This document shows, piece by piece, positions 8,411 through 17,387 of a stretch of 64,000 bases of DNA (positions are counted from its first letter, which is position 1; each line of letters begins with the position of its first letter). The notes beneath the pieces are model-generated. The model was not told where the DNA came from and did not search any database. It worked only from the letters and a program-made list of their open reading frames with translations. Source of the DNA: Staphylococcus gallinarum (GTDB taxonomy: Bacteria > Bacillota > Bacilli > Staphylococcales > Staphylococcaceae); NCBI RefSeq assembly GCF_000875895.1, contig NZ_JXCF01000256.1, forward strand, positions 186,001-250,000, given 5' to 3'. Both the position numbers and the translations under genes were made by a program.

Positions 8411-9141
8411 TAAACTTCACGTATAATATTTAAAAATCGTTGTAATTCTGCAGTTTCTGGGTGATTAAAAATTTGCTCTGGCGGACCTTGCTCAGCAATC
8501 ACGCCTTCATGGATAAAGATTGTTTTATTTGATACTTCTTTAGCAAAGCGCATTTCATGTGTAACAATCACCATTGTCATACCTTCATTAGCTAAATCCT
8601 TGATAACACGTAACACCTCATTAACTAATTCTGGATCTAATGCTGATGTTGGTTCATCAAAAAGCATCACTTTCGGATTCATCGCTAAAGCACGGGCAAT
8701 TGCGACACGCTGTTGTTGCCCACCAGAAAGTGCATTCGGTCGTTGGTCTTTTACAGCTGTCAGTCCAACACGTTCAAGTAATCGAAGTGCTTGTTGTTCT
8801 GCGTCTGCCTTTTTGACTTTTTTGACCGTTACAAGACCTTCCATGACATTTTCCAGTGCCGTCTTATGCGGAAATAAATTATAGTTCTGGAATACCATAC
8901 CAGATTGTTTTCTAACTGCAATTTGTGACTTTTTGTCATCATTTTTATAAGACATGCCATTCACATACACGACACCTTCAGTAGGTAATTCAAGTGCATT
9001 CATCATACGTAACAAGGTTGTCTTACCAGAACCAGATCTACCAATCAACGTGACTACTTCACCTTTATCAACTGTCAAATCGATACCTTTGATTACTTCT
9101 TTATCATCGAAAGATTTTTTTATATTTTTCAATTCAATCAT
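8410..9141 (-). CDS. tcyC: Amino acid (cystine-type) ABC transporter, ATP-binding protein
   Basis: This 243-residue ABC ATPase shows Walker [10 protein letters not shown] (about 34-42), the Q-loop in [10 protein letters not shown], signature LSGGQQQRV, Walker [15 protein letters not shown] and the H-loop in VTHEMRFA. The layout matches polar-amino-acid importers (GlnQ/TcyC group). It powers uptake by the adjacent permease TcyB with the lipoprotein TcyA. It overlaps the permease gene by 4 bp, indicating translational coupling, and has a GAGGG ribosome site. Substrate specificity is inferred from the binding protein. Confidence 0.85.
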   Translation of the reverse strand: MIELKNIKKSFDDKEVIKGIDLTVDKGEVVTLIGRSGSGKTTLLRMMNALELPTEGVVYVNGMSYKNDDKKSQIAVRKQSGMVFQNYNLFPHKTALENVMEGLVTVKKVKKADAEQQALRLLERVGLTAVKDQRPNALSGGQQQRVAIARALAMNPKVMLFDEPTSALDPELVNEVLRVIKDLANEGMTMVIVTHEMRFAKEVSNKTIFIHEGVIAEQGPPEQIFNHPETAELQRFLNIIREV

Positions 9142-9857
9142 GAGCGGTACCCTCTTTCAAGATAAGATTCATAGAAGTTCTGTACAATTGAAATAATAAA
9201 ACAAACAACCCAATACATAAGTGCCACTAAACAATAAATCGTTAAATATTCATAGGTTGTTGAGGCAACTTCTTGAGACTTTCTAAACATTTCTCCAACG
9301 AGAATAAATCCAAGTAATGATGTATCCTTGATTAAACTCAAGAATGTGTTACCTAAAGCTGGAACAGACACTCGAATTGCTTGCGGCAAAATAATACGCT
9401 GTACCGTTTGACGGTAATTCATACCAATAGAATATGCCGCTTCTGTTTGTCCTTTAGGAATAGACATAATACCACCACGAATGATTTCAGAGGCATATGC
9501 ACCAACATTAAATGATAAACCGATAATAGCTGCCACGACTGGCGCTAATGTCCATTGATTGTCTGAATCATTAGTAAGTAAACGCCCTAATTCTGGAATA
9601 CCGTAAAAGATAATGAATAACTGAACAATCATCGGTGTCCCACGAATGATTGAAATGTAAAAACGGGCAATTCCTCTTAGCACTTTACTAGTTGAAATAC
9701 GCATGAGTGCGGTGATAAGTGCAATAATCAATCCCAATACAAAAGTAACTAATGTAATTGGAATAGAATATTTCACTAAGCCTTCTAGCATAGGTAAGAA
9801 GGCTTGTCCCGCAGCATCCAAAGCATGTTGTTGTTCATCATTAAGGTTTAGAAACAT
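9138..9857 (-). CDS. tcyB: Amino acid (cystine-type) ABC transporter, permease
   Basis: This permease of about 239 residues of the HisMQ type has several hydrophobic helices and the EAA loop ([21 protein letters not shown], with the typical E-A-A-x3-G pattern in TEAAYSIG). It forms the transmembrane pore of the importer. In-frame TTG and GTG codons lie just upstream, but I chose the ATG of MFLNLNDEQ as the start; either way the gene overlaps the end of tcyA. The overlap and order (binding protein, permease, ATPase) define a three-gene operon. Confidence 0.85.
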   Translation of the reverse strand: MFLNLNDEQQHALDAAGQAFLPMLEGLVKYSIPITLVTFVLGLIIALITALMRISTSKVLRGIARFYISIIRGTPMIVQLFIIFYGIPELGRLLTNDSDNQWTLAPVVAAIIGLSFNVGAYASEIIRGGIMSIPKGQTEAAYSIGMNYRQTVQRIILPQAIRVSVPALGNTFLSLIKDTSLLGFILVGEMFRKSQEVASTTYEYLTIYCLVALMYWVVCFIISIVQNFYESYLERGYRS

Positions 9858-10641
9858 CTTCACCAAACCATTTCTTACTTATTTTTGCTAATTCACCATT
9901 ATCTTTTAATTTTTTAAGTGCTTTATTCACTTTTTTAATTGTTTTGTCGTCTTCTTTTTTAGTGAACGTCAATGCTGATTGGCTCTTCTCAGCATCACCT
10001 TCAATTGCTTTTACTTTAGCATTAGGTTTTTGTTTTTTATAATCTAAATATGAAACTTTATCATTAAATGTTCCATCTACGCGATTTGATTGTAATAAAT
10101 CCATCGCTTGGTTGAAACCGTCTACTTTAGTCAGTTCCGCGCCTTTTGATTTAGCTAATTTACCATAGTTAGAAGTAAATGTTTGAGCTAACTTTTTACC
10201 TTTTACATCATCAAATGACTTGATGTCTTTATTATTTTTATTTACAACCAATACTGCTTTTGAATAAGTGTATGGTTCAGAGAACTTGTATTTTTCTTTA
10301 CGTTCTTTATTAATACCTACTTGGTTTGCAATAACATTAAATCGTCCTGAATCTAAACCTGCAAACATTGAGTCCCATTGTGTTTCTTTAAATTTAACTT
10401 TGTAACCCATTTCTTTTGCTACTGCTTTCATTACTTCAATATCGTAACCTGTTAATTTACCTTTTTTATCATGATAAGTGAAAGGCGCGTATGTTCCTTC
10501 CGTTCCTACTATAAATGTTTTGTCTTGGCTTACTGTTTTTGTCTTGCTGTCGCTGTTTTTCTTGTCAGAATCATTATTACCACATGCTGCTAATGCCAGC
10601 ACTAATACTAATGTAATAACACTATACAAAATTTTCTTCAT
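9841..10641 (-). CDS. tcyA: Cystine-type substrate-binding lipoprotein of an ABC transporter
   Basis: This 266-residue protein has a lipoprotein signal peptide ending in the lipobox LAAC (Cys20). A low-complexity linker follows, then a type-II periplasmic-binding fold opening FIVGTEGTYAPFTYHD and including KLTGYDIEVM, TQWDSMFAGLDSGRFNVIANQ and a C-terminal [10 protein letters not shown]. These blocks resemble FliY/TcyA-type cystine-binding proteins more than glutamine- or histidine-specific ones. It should be anchored to the outer face of the membrane and deliver substrate to TcyBC. A TTGACT-17-TAGAAT promoter sits upstream. Cystine as ligand is an inference from similarity. Confidence 0.82.
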   Translation of the reverse strand: MKKILYSVITLVLVLALAACGNNDSDKKNSDSKTKTVSQDKTFIVGTEGTYAPFTYHDKKGKLTGYDIEVMKAVAKEMGYKVKFKETQWDSMFAGLDSGRFNVIANQVGINKERKEKYKFSEPYTYSKAVLVVNKNNKDIKSFDDVKGKKLAQTFTSNYGKLAKSKGAELTKVDGFNQAMDLLQSNRVDGTFNDKVSYLDYKKQKPNAKVKAIEGDAEKSQSALTFTKKEDDKTIKKVNKALKKLKDNGELAKISKKWFGEDVSKP

Positions 10642-10682
10642 TTCCTAACCCCTATTCTTATTAAACTAATCGGAATAAAAGT

Positions 10683-10711
10683 ATTCTATTCCTAAGATCG
10701 TATTTAGTCAA
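10683..10711 (-). promoter_or_regulatory. Sigma-A promoter of tcyABC
   Basis: On the minus strand TTGACT and TAGAAT are separated by exactly 17 bp, about 40 bp upstream of the tcyA start. No hairpin or riboswitch leader is visible in the short leader. Confidence 0.7.
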
Positions 10712-11067
10712 TAACTTTTTTTACAAATATTGTAATTAATTTTTAACTACCCTTAATTACTATGAACTAACACAGATACATTTATTATCCCCTATGATTC
10801 AATTAACCATTAGTCATGTTTATTTAAGTCAATTGTATTTCTGACACTTGATAGCATTATTTCCATACTTCTTGTTCAATCCATCCTAGAATAAATAATC
10901 TATTAAAGTATTTTAGCAATAGCTACGCTGTTCGATAACCTCAAAGACAGTTAGCAGTGTATGTATATTAATTGATTCATAAGGATTTCTTGTACTCTAT
11001 TCATCAATGAACCTTTAATTTTACCAACACATTAATTGTAAGACCCATATAAATAGAACATAAAAAT
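10712..11067. other. Intergenic region without recognisable gene
   Basis: AT-rich sequence lies between the tcyA promoter and the bioB terminator. All six frames are broken by frequent stops and no ribosome site precedes an ORF. I see nothing to annotate. Confidence 0.6.
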
Positions 11068-11105
11068 AGACAAACTCAGTATAAAAAACGATGAGAGCTT
11101 GTCTT
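11058..11105 (-). terminator. Terminator of bioB
   Basis: On the minus strand AGACAAGCTC pairs imperfectly with GAGTTTGTCT, followed by ATTTTTATG. It lies about 65 bp after the bioB stop. Confidence 0.6.
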
Positions 11106-11168
11106 AATATTGGGACCAAAAGTTCCTGTTCAATTTCAGTTTTAAATCATCTTCCTAAATAATTTTAA

Positions 11169-12155
11169 CTATTGTTGTACTTCAGGTACGAGGTTATCAT
11201 AGTCAATTTCAAATCCCATATCTTTAATCATATCGAAATCCATTTTGTTTGGTTGACCACCCGTTATCAAGTAATCTCCTACGAAAATTGAATTCGCAAC
11301 CATCAGTGACATCGATTGTAAGGCTCTTAAATTAACCTCTCTACCACCAGCTATTCTAATTTCTTTTGTTGGGTTAACCAGTCTAAACAATGCTAGAATA
11401 CGCATACATTTCATTGGTGTTAACTCATCCATGTCACCAAACTTTGTACCTTTAATAGGGTGCAAAAAGTTAATCGGGATACTGTCTGCATCTATTTCTT
11501 TAAGCGCAAATGCCATATCAACTCTATCTTGTAAACTTTCTCCCATTCCACAAATGACCCCTGAACAAGGTGAAATATTATGTTTCTTCATTGTTTCAAC
11601 TGTATCAACACGTTGTTGATATGTATGTGTCGTAACAACATTATCATGATAATTTTCACTTGTATTTAAATTGTGGTTATATCGATCCACTCCTGCATCT
11701 TTTAATTTAACTGCATGTTCATCTTTCGCAATACCCAAACAGGCACAAATTTTTAATTGTGGATGTGCTTGTTTTATATCTTTTACAGTATCAGCAATAT
11801 AATCAACCTCTTTATCACTTGGCCCTCTGCCACTCATCACAATACAATATGTACCAATATTATTATCATGTGCAACTTCTGCACCTTCAGAAATCTTTTC
11901 TTTATCTACTAAACCATAGCGTGTTTTCTTTTTCATATCTCGTGATTGACCGCAGTATCCACAATCTTCCGGACAAATACCACTTTTAGCATTTAATATC
12001 ATATTTAATTTAACTTTATGTCCGTAATAATGTTTACGTAACTGATATGCTTGATCCACCATTTCTAATGTATCAATAGTATTATCTGTATATATTTCAT
12101 ATGCTTCTGACGGCGTTAATGCGTCACCTTCTAAAATACGCTTTGCAATATTCAA
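11169..12155 (-). CDS. bioB: Biotin synthase
   Basis: This 328-residue radical-SAM enzyme carries the CxxxCxxC cluster motif in [13 protein letters not shown] (Cys about 60, 64 and 67). Further family blocks are [15 protein letters not shown] and AGGREVNLR, the Arg of which coordinates the [2Fe-2S] sulfur donor. It inserts sulfur into dethiobiotin to give biotin. It stands alone here; the other bio genes are not adjacent. Translation starts at TTG after GGGGGAA. A BirA-type operator overlaps the predicted promoter, so the gene should be repressed when biotin is plentiful. Confidence 0.95.
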   Translation of the reverse strand: MNIAKRILEGDALTPSEAYEIYTDNTIDTLEMVDQAYQLRKHYYGHKVKLNMILNAKSGICPEDCGYCGQSRDMKKKTRYGLVDKEKISEGAEVAHDNNIGTYCIVMSGRGPSDKEVDYIADTVKDIKQAHPQLKICACLGIAKDEHAVKLKDAGVDRYNHNLNTSENYHDNVVTTHTYQQRVDTVETMKKHNISPCSGVICGMGESLQDRVDMAFALKEIDADSIPINFLHPIKGTKFGDMDELTPMKCMRILALFRLVNPTKEIRIAGGREVNLRALQSMSLMVANSIFVGDYLITGGQPNKMDFDMIKDMGFEIDYDNLVPEVQQ

Positions 12156-12184
12156 TCTAAATTCCCCCTATTTCAATTTATTTG

Positions 12185-12228
12185 ATTATATCATTAATGT
12201 AAACCTATTTCATTTATAAGTTTACATT
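12185..12228 (-). promoter_or_regulatory. bioB promoter with BirA-like operator
   Basis: A palindrome AATGTAAAC-N15-GTTTACATT (12196-12228) has the half-site and spacing pattern of Gram-positive BirA operators. It covers the -35 side of a TATAAT -10 box (12185-12190) reading towards bioB. This would place bioB under biotin-protein-ligase repression. Confidence 0.75.
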
Positions 12229-12309
12229 ATCTAATTTAAACGTTTTTGAAAATTAAAAGCAGACATTTTTATTAATTTTTGTATAAAGTGACAAATCGAA
12301 AGAATATTT

Positions 12310-12338
12310 TTTACATATGTAAGCGTATACATGATATA
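12310..12338 (+). promoter_or_regulatory. psu operon promoter overlapping a cre site
   Basis: A candidate -35 TTTACA and -10 GATATA are 17 bp apart. The spacer is filled by ATGTAAGCGTATACAT (12317-12332), a full match to the cre consensus, so CcpA binding would block RNA polymerase. Confidence 0.7.
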
Positions 12339-12371
12339 ACCCTCATGCTAATCTCGTAGTAAGCTAAACAT

Positions 12372-12397
12372 TTGTTTAATTTGTAAACTTTTGTTTA
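12372..12397 (+). repeat. Three helically phased TTGTTTA-like repeats
   Basis: TTGTTTA, TTGTAAA and TTGTTTA start at 12372, 12381 and 12391, that is every 9-10 bp, between the promoter and the psuK ribosome site. They may be the operator of the HTH domain fused to PsuK. This is inference only. Confidence 0.4.
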
Positions 12398-12422
12398 AAA
12401 AAGCACAGAAAGGAGCACGTCA

Positions 12423-13532
12423 ATGAATAAAAATGAGGAACAGGTCTTACAACGTATCGAAAATAATCCTTTCATATCTCAGCAAGAATTAGCTGAAGCA
12501 ATAGGATTATCACGCCCTGCTGTCGCTAATATCATCTCAGGTTTAATTAAGAAAGAGTATGTTTTAGGTAAAGCCTACGTATTAAATGAAGATTATCCGA
12601 TTGTCTGCATTGGAGCAGCTAATCTTGATAGAAAATTCAATGTTATCAAAGATTTACAGCCTGAAACTTCAAATCCTGTTACCTCCACTCGTTCGGTAGG
12701 TGGTGTCGCACGTAATATTGCCGAGAATTTAGGTCGTATGGGAGAAACGGTAGCGTTTCTTTCCGTCTGTGGCAATGACAGTGAATGGGATATGATTCAT
12801 AAACTTTCGAGCCCATTTATGAACTTGGATCATGTACAAGCTATAGAAAGTGCCAATACCGGTTCTTATACTGCACTTATCGATGCAAACGGTAATATGC
12901 AATATGGTTTAGCAGATATGGAGGTATACAACTACATTACACCCGAATTTTTAATTAAACGTACACATCTATTAATTAAAGCAAAATGCATTGTCGTAGA
13001 TTTGAATTTGGATAAAAGTGCGATGGACTTCCTATGCGCTTATTCAGAAAAGCATAATATTAAACTCGTTGTTATTCCTGTTTCTTCACCAAAAATGAAA
13101 AACATGCCGACATCATTACATGCAATTGATTGGTTGATTATTAATAGAGATGAATCAGAATCTTACTTCAATACAAGCATTACTGATGATTCTGACTTAC
13201 GTAAAGTAGCTAAACGCTTTAATGATGCTGGCGTTTCAAACGTCATAATAACGAATGGGATTAAAAATTTTATCTACCGTAGCGACAGCGAAGAACACAT
13301 TAAATCAGTAATTAAGTCAAATCGTGTTGTCGATGTAACTGGTGCTGGGGATTCCTTTTCAAGTGCAGTTATTTTTAGTTGGATACACCATTTTGACATC
13401 GATACTATTTTAACTGCCGGAATGGTAAATGCCTTAAAAACAATTGAAACGCAATACACAGTTAGACAAAACTTAGATAAACAACAATTACTTAGAGACG
13501 TGGAGGATTTTAAACATGGAACAATATATTGA
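12423..13532 (+). CDS. psuK: Pseudouridine kinase with N-terminal HTH domain
   Basis: This 369-residue fusion has residues 1-58 as a winged HTH (QQELAEAIGLSRPAVANIISGL), followed by a PfkB sugar-kinase domain opening YPIVCIGAANLDRKF. The domain includes the GGVARNIAENLGRMG glycine block and the C-terminal PfkB signature VVDVTGAGDSFSSAV with its catalytic Asp. It phosphorylates pseudouridine to pseudouridine 5'-phosphate for PsuG. The ATG follows AAAGGAGCACG. Its 3' end overlaps psuG by 17 bp. The attached HTH suggests that the enzyme also regulates its own operon; the phased repeats upstream are a candidate site. Confidence 0.9.
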   Translation: MNKNEEQVLQRIENNPFISQQELAEAIGLSRPAVANIISGLIKKEYVLGKAYVLNEDYPIVCIGAANLDRKFNVIKDLQPETSNPVTSTRSVGGVARNIAENLGRMGETVAFLSVCGNDSEWDMIHKLSSPFMNLDHVQAIESANTGSYTALIDANGNMQYGLADMEVYNYITPEFLIKRTHLLIKAKCIVVDLNLDKSAMDFLCAYSEKHNIKLVVIPVSSPKMKNMPTSLHAIDWLIINRDESESYFNTSITDDSDLRKVAKRFNDAGVSNVIITNGIKNFIYRSDSEEHIKSVIKSNRVVDVTGAGDSFSSAVIFSWIHHFDIDTILTAGMVNALKTIETQYTVRQNLDKQQLLRDVEDFKHGTIY

Positions 13533-14427
13533 ATTTTCACAAGAAGTTACAACCGCTAAACAACAAGGAAAACCAATTGTCGCACTAGAATCAACGATTA
13601 TCTCACATGGCATGCCTTATCCACAAAACGTGAAAATGGCAAAAACAGTTGAAGATATTATTAGAAAGGAAGGTGCCATCCCAGCAACAATAGCTATAAT
13701 AGACGGCAAAATAAAAATCGGACTAGAAGAAGATGAACTAGAATTACTTGCTTCAAGCTCAGAAGTTATTAAAGTGTCACGCAGAGATTTAGCCGAAACC
13801 ATTGCTACTAACAGAATCGGTGCAACCACTGTAGCTTCAACAATGATTTGTGCTGAATTAGCTGGCATACAATTTTTCGTGACGGGAGGTATCGGAGGTG
13901 TCCACCAAGGTGTTGAACACACAATGGATATTTCCGCTGATTTAGAGGAGCTCGCACAAACCAATGTGACGGTAATTTGTTCTGGAGCTAAATCTATACT
14001 CGATTTACCTAAGACAATGGAATATTTAGAAACTAAAGGTGTCCCCGTTATTGGATATCAAACTGCAGAATTACCAGCATTTTTCACACGTGAAAGTGGC
14101 ATTAAATTAAATAGCACTGCAGCTGATGTTCACAGTATCGCTAATATTTGTCATACAAAAAACACATTAAAGTTATCAGGTGGCATCGTTGTAGCTAATC
14201 CTGTACCAACCGAACATGCACTAGATAAAGATTATATAAATAACATTATCAGTCAAGCTGTAAAGCAAGCTGAAGAACAAGGTGTAACAGGAAAAGATTC
14301 GACACCATTCTTATTAAAATACATCGTAGAGCAAACAAATGGTAAAAGTTTAGAAACTAATATCAAATTAGTAGAAAACAACGCATTTGTCGGAGCACAA
14401 ATTGCTGTTGCCTTTAATAAATTGTAG
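13516..14427 (+). CDS. psuG: Pseudouridine-5'-phosphate glycosidase
   Basis: This 303-residue protein has the family blocks PIVALESTIISHGMPYP near the N-terminus, SRRDLAETIA, TTVASTMICAE, FVTGGIGGVHQGVEHT, CSGAKSILDLPKTMEYLET and GGIVVANPVP. The enzyme reversibly splits the C-C glycosidic bond of pseudouridine 5'-phosphate to uracil and ribose 5-phosphate, using a metal and a catalytic Lys. It is the second gene of the operon, with a TGGAGG ribosome site inside psuK. The pair matches the known PsuK/PsuG pathway for recycling modified RNA nucleosides. Confidence 0.95.
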   Translation: MEQYIEFSQEVTTAKQQGKPIVALESTIISHGMPYPQNVKMAKTVEDIIRKEGAIPATIAIIDGKIKIGLEEDELELLASSSEVIKVSRRDLAETIATNRIGATTVASTMICAELAGIQFFVTGGIGGVHQGVEHTMDISADLEELAQTNVTVICSGAKSILDLPKTMEYLETKGVPVIGYQTAELPAFFTRESGIKLNSTAADVHSIANICHTKNTLKLSGGIVVANPVPTEHALDKDYINNIISQAVKQAEEQGVTGKDSTPFLLKYIVEQTNGKSLETNIKLVENNAFVGAQIAVAFNKL

Positions 14428-14435
14428 GTGATTAA

Positions 14436-15659
14436 ATGTCCATACTGTTTACCATTACAGGTATCTTATTTGCACTGTTGATTGCATTTCTATTTAGTTT
14501 CAATAAAAAAGCTATTGATTTTAAAAAACCGTTTATAATGATAATTATTCAAGTCTTACTCGTATTATTTATGATGCATACGACGATAGGCTTAACTATA
14601 TTAACTACACTAGGGTCGTTTTTCGAAGGTTTAATTAAAATCAGTAACGCTGGTATAAACTTTGTTTTTGGTGATTTGCAAAATAACAACGGTTCGACAT
14701 TTTTCTTAAATGTATTGCTACCATTAGTATTTATTTCTGTGTTAATCGGGATATTAAATCATTTTAAAATATTACCTTTTATTATCAAATATGTAGGTTA
14801 TCTTATCAATAAAATAACACGTATGGGTCGTTTGGAAAGTTACTTTGCTATATCAACATCTATGTTAGGCCAGCCAGAAGTATTTTTAACAATTAAAGAA
14901 ATGATTCCTAAATTATCACGCGCTAAACTTTATACAATTTCAACTTCAGCAATGAGTGCAGTAAGTATGGCGATGTTAGGTTCATATATGCAAATGCTCG
15001 AACCAAAATTCGTTGTCACTGCTGTTATGCTCAATATCTTTAGTGCACTAATAGTAGCTAGTATCATCAATCCTTATCCCACTTCAAATCAGGAAGATGA
15101 TCTTTCACACATGAAAAATTTAGAACTGAGTGCTGGTTCAAACGAAACTACAGTAAATAAAGCAAAGCGGACGCCATTTTTCCAAATGATTGGTGATAGT
15201 GCGATAGATGGCTTTAAAATTGCTATCACTGTCGCGATTATGCTGTTAGCTTTTATATCATTAATGGAAGCTATAACACTTATTTTTCACTTAATCGGCT
15301 TAAACTTTAAGCAACTTATTGGTTATATATTTGCACCTATCGCCTTTATTATTGGTGTACCTTGGAGCGAAGCTGTTCAAGCTGGTTCCATTATGGCAAC
15401 TAAATTAATTACGAATGAATTTGTAGCGATGCTAGATTTTCAAAAAATAGCGGACGAACTATCCACACGTACACAGGGTATTATTTCTGTTTATCTAATC
15501 AGCTTTGCGAACTTTGGGACTGTGGGTATAATAGTTGGTGCAATAAAAGGTATCAATAGTGACCAAGGCAATAAAGTTGCCTCATTCGCACTAAGATTAT
15601 TATTAGGTGCCACACTTGCTTCTATAATTTCCGCATCTATGATTGGCTTAGTTCTATAG
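14436..15659 (+). CDS. NupC-type concentrative nucleoside transporter, probably for pseudouridine
   Basis: This 407-residue membrane protein of the CNT family has about eight to ten hydrophobic helices. The central NupC-type blocks are VGYLINKITRMGRLESYFAIS, MLGQPEVFLTIKEM, SAMSAVSMAMLGSY and, near the C-terminus, ANFGTVGIIVGAIKG. CNT proteins import nucleosides with protons or sodium. It begins 8 bp after psuG in the same direction with a GTAGGTGAT ribosome site, so uptake of pseudouridine for the two enzymes upstream is the likely job. Substrate is inferred from the operon. A strong terminator follows 145 bp later. Confidence 0.85.
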   Translation: MSILFTITGILFALLIAFLFSFNKKAIDFKKPFIMIIIQVLLVLFMMHTTIGLTILTTLGSFFEGLIKISNAGINFVFGDLQNNNGSTFFLNVLLPLVFISVLIGILNHFKILPFIIKYVGYLINKITRMGRLESYFAISTSMLGQPEVFLTIKEMIPKLSRAKLYTISTSAMSAVSMAMLGSYMQMLEPKFVVTAVMLNIFSALIVASIINPYPTSNQEDDLSHMKNLELSAGSNETTVNKAKRTPFFQMIGDSAIDGFKIAITVAIMLLAFISLMEAITLIFHLIGLNFKQLIGYIFAPIAFIIGVPWSEAVQAGSIMATKLITNEFVAMLDFQKIADELSTRTQGIISVYLISFANFGTVGIIVGAIKGINSDQGNKVASFALRLLLGATLASIISASMIGLVL

Positions 15660-15797
15660 AAAATGCACCTCCCCATTGCATTTGATCAAAGTTAATATAT
15701 CATGGCAACTATAAAGCGGATTATATACTGGTAATAGTGAGGTTACAGAGATAATAAATATACTTACTCAAAATAATTCTAGAATATCAATTCCAGT
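15660..15797. other. Untranslated 3' region of the psu operon
   Basis: It contains a weak stem around the stop codon (AATGCA ... TGCATT at 15661-15682) and otherwise AT-rich sequence leading to the terminator. Confidence 0.4.
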
Positions 15798-15842
15798 AAA
15801 AAGCCCTCAGATGATTGAATTTATCTGAGGGTTATTTTTATT
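15798..15842 (+). terminator. Terminator of the psu operon
   Basis: CCCTCAGAT ... ATCTGAGGG forms a 9-10-bp stem followed by TTATTTTTATTT. It sits 145 bp downstream of the transporter gene and directly borders the repeat array. Confidence 0.85.
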
Positions 15843-15850
15843 TAATATTA

Positions 15851-15933
15851 CGTATTATTGGCTCGCTTTCCTAGGGGACAGCTTCAGCCTGTAGTCTTCC
15901 GCTTGTCCTGTTCCCTCAGGAGTCTCGCCAAAA
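15851..15933 (-). repeat. Palindromic repeat family, copy 3a
   Basis: This is the reverse-orientation core, CGTATTATTGGCTCGC ... AGTCTCGCCAAA. It is the first of three copies with starts exactly 227 bp apart, beginning about 10 bp after the U-tract of the psu terminator. Confidence 0.9.
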
Positions 15934-16077
15934 TACGGTTTAATAAAATATGCATTTACAATGAAATACTTTAGGATTTCCATATTAAATGTATCCTACT
16001 TGTATTTGGATATAACAACTATAATGTTAACCATTATATGTTTAATACTTTATCTACTAGCTTTTTATTCAATACTT

Positions 16078-16160
16078 CGTACTGTGGGCTCGCTTTCCTA
16101 GGGGACAGCTTCAGCCTGTAGTCTTCCGCTCGTCCTGTTCCCTCAGGAGTCTCGCCAAAA
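16078..16160 (-). repeat. Palindromic repeat family, copy 3b
   Basis: The core is nearly identical to 3a and is joined to both neighbours by a conserved spacer of about 144 bp that includes TGTTAACCATTATATG-like and TATCTACTAGC segments. Confidence 0.9.
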
Positions 16161-16304
16161 CACTATTTAATAAATTATGGATTTACAATGAAATACTTTA
16201 AAGTTTCCGGATTAAATGTATCCTGCTTGTGTTTGGTTATAACATCTATAATGTTAGCCATTATATGTTTAATTCCTTATCTACTAGCTTTTTATTCAAT
16301 ACTT

Positions 16305-16387
16305 CGTATTGTTGGCTCGCTTTCCTAGGGGACAGCTTCAGCCTGTAGTCTTCCGCTCGTCCTGTTCCCTAAGGAGTCTCGCCAAAA
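16305..16387 (-). repeat. Palindromic repeat family, copy 3c
   Basis: This is the third core of the 227-bp array (CCCTAAGGAGTC in place of CCCTCAGGAGTC). About 60 bp of the shared spacer follow and then the similarity stops near 16445. Confidence 0.9.
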
Positions 16388-16455
16388 CACTGTTTAATAA
16401 AATATGGATTTACAATGAAATACTTTAAAGTTTCCGGATTAAATGTACGCTAATT

Positions 16456-16600
16456 CTATGATATTATTACGACCAATCTCGCTGCTTCGCCACGTGCTAA
16501 ACGATCGAAACCTTCATTATAACTTCTAGTGCAATAGTATCTGTTAGTAATTCATCAACAGGTAAACAATGCCCAAAACTAAGCCTAGAAATCGTATCTC
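16456..16600 (-). pseudogene. C-terminal remnant of a zinc-type alcohol dehydrogenase
   Basis: The minus strand encodes GHCLPVDELLTDTIALE in one frame and, after a frame change, YNEGFDRLARGEAARLVVI followed by a stop. Together these read like the last 45 residues or so of a medium-chain alcohol dehydrogenase (the typical ...ALEDYNEGFDRL.RGEAARLV ending). The rest of the gene is missing: upstream the nagB stop codon begins at once, and the repeat array lies on the other side. I infer a deleted adh gene with a frameshift; only the tail survived. Confidence 0.7.
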
Positions 16601-17347
16601 TTATCTATGATCCCCATTTGATTCACCAAAGTACACTGCATCGTCAACAATGATTTCGACATTAGGGTGTGTTTGCAATATAGACGCTGGCAATGCTTCT
16701 GTAACATCGCACGTTAATAATTGTTGGATAATCGTATGCTTTGAGGCACCTAAAGCGAGTAAAATAATACGACGCGCTTGCATAATTGATGCTATACCCA
16801 TAGATATTGCTTGTTTCGGTACGCAGTTTTTATTGTCAAAATGTATACTATTAGCATTGATGGTTGAATCACTTAAATCCACTACTCTCGTTATGCTGTC
16901 GAATGATGCACCTGGTTCGTTAAAGCCGATATGACCATTTTCACCTATACCTAGAATTTGTATGTCGACAGGTCCATATTTATTTAAATGTTGTTCATAA
17001 GCCTGACACTCTGCTTTAACATCTTTACTGATACCATTCGGAATAAATATATGCTTTTCATCCCATGTATCATTATATTTAAATAATTGCTGTCTCATAT
17101 AAGTATGATAACTTTGAGGATGTGATGCATTTAAACCAACATACTCGTCTAAATTAAATGTTTTTACATTTTTTAAATTTAATTTATTGGCTGAAATTAA
17201 AGTATTTAAATTACGATAAACCTCTAACATTGTATTACCTGTTGCAAGCCCCAATACTGCAGCTGAATTATTATCTATCACCTTAAACAATTCAGTAGCT
17301 ACATATTGGCTAGCTAGTGTTGCATTTTTCATATTAATTATCTTCAT
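16601..17347 (-). CDS. nagB: Glucosamine-6-phosphate deaminase
   Basis: This 248-residue protein shows the sugar-isomerase blocks LGLATGNTMLEVYRNL, FNLDEYVGL (with the catalytic Asp), HPQSYHTYM, QILGIGENGHIGFNEPG and SITRVVDLS. It converts glucosamine 6-phosphate to fructose 6-phosphate and ammonia in the cytoplasm. The ATG follows GAAGGAAATAGAG. The upstream gene (40 bp gap) is a PTS permease of the glucose/GlcNAc group, so the pair probably imports and degrades an amino sugar. nagA is not adjacent. Confidence 0.93.
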   Translation of the reverse strand: MKIINMKNATLASQYVATELFKVIDNNSAAVLGLATGNTMLEVYRNLNTLISANKLNLKNVKTFNLDEYVGLNASHPQSYHTYMRQQLFKYNDTWDEKHIFIPNGISKDVKAECQAYEQHLNKYGPVDIQILGIGENGHIGFNEPGASFDSITRVVDLSDSTINANSIHFDNKNCVPKQAISMGIASIMQARRIILLALGASKHTIIQQLLTCDVTEALPASILQTHPNVEIIVDDAVYFGESNGDHR

Positions 17348-17387
17348 CTCTATTTCCTTCGCTTTCTATAGTAAAATTATATAATTA

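Noticed and set aside
10740..11060. Possible gene remnant between tcyA and bioB on the minus strand.
   Set aside because: Stops occur in every frame at short intervals; a short stretch resembling LGWIEQEVWK is not enough to support a gene.
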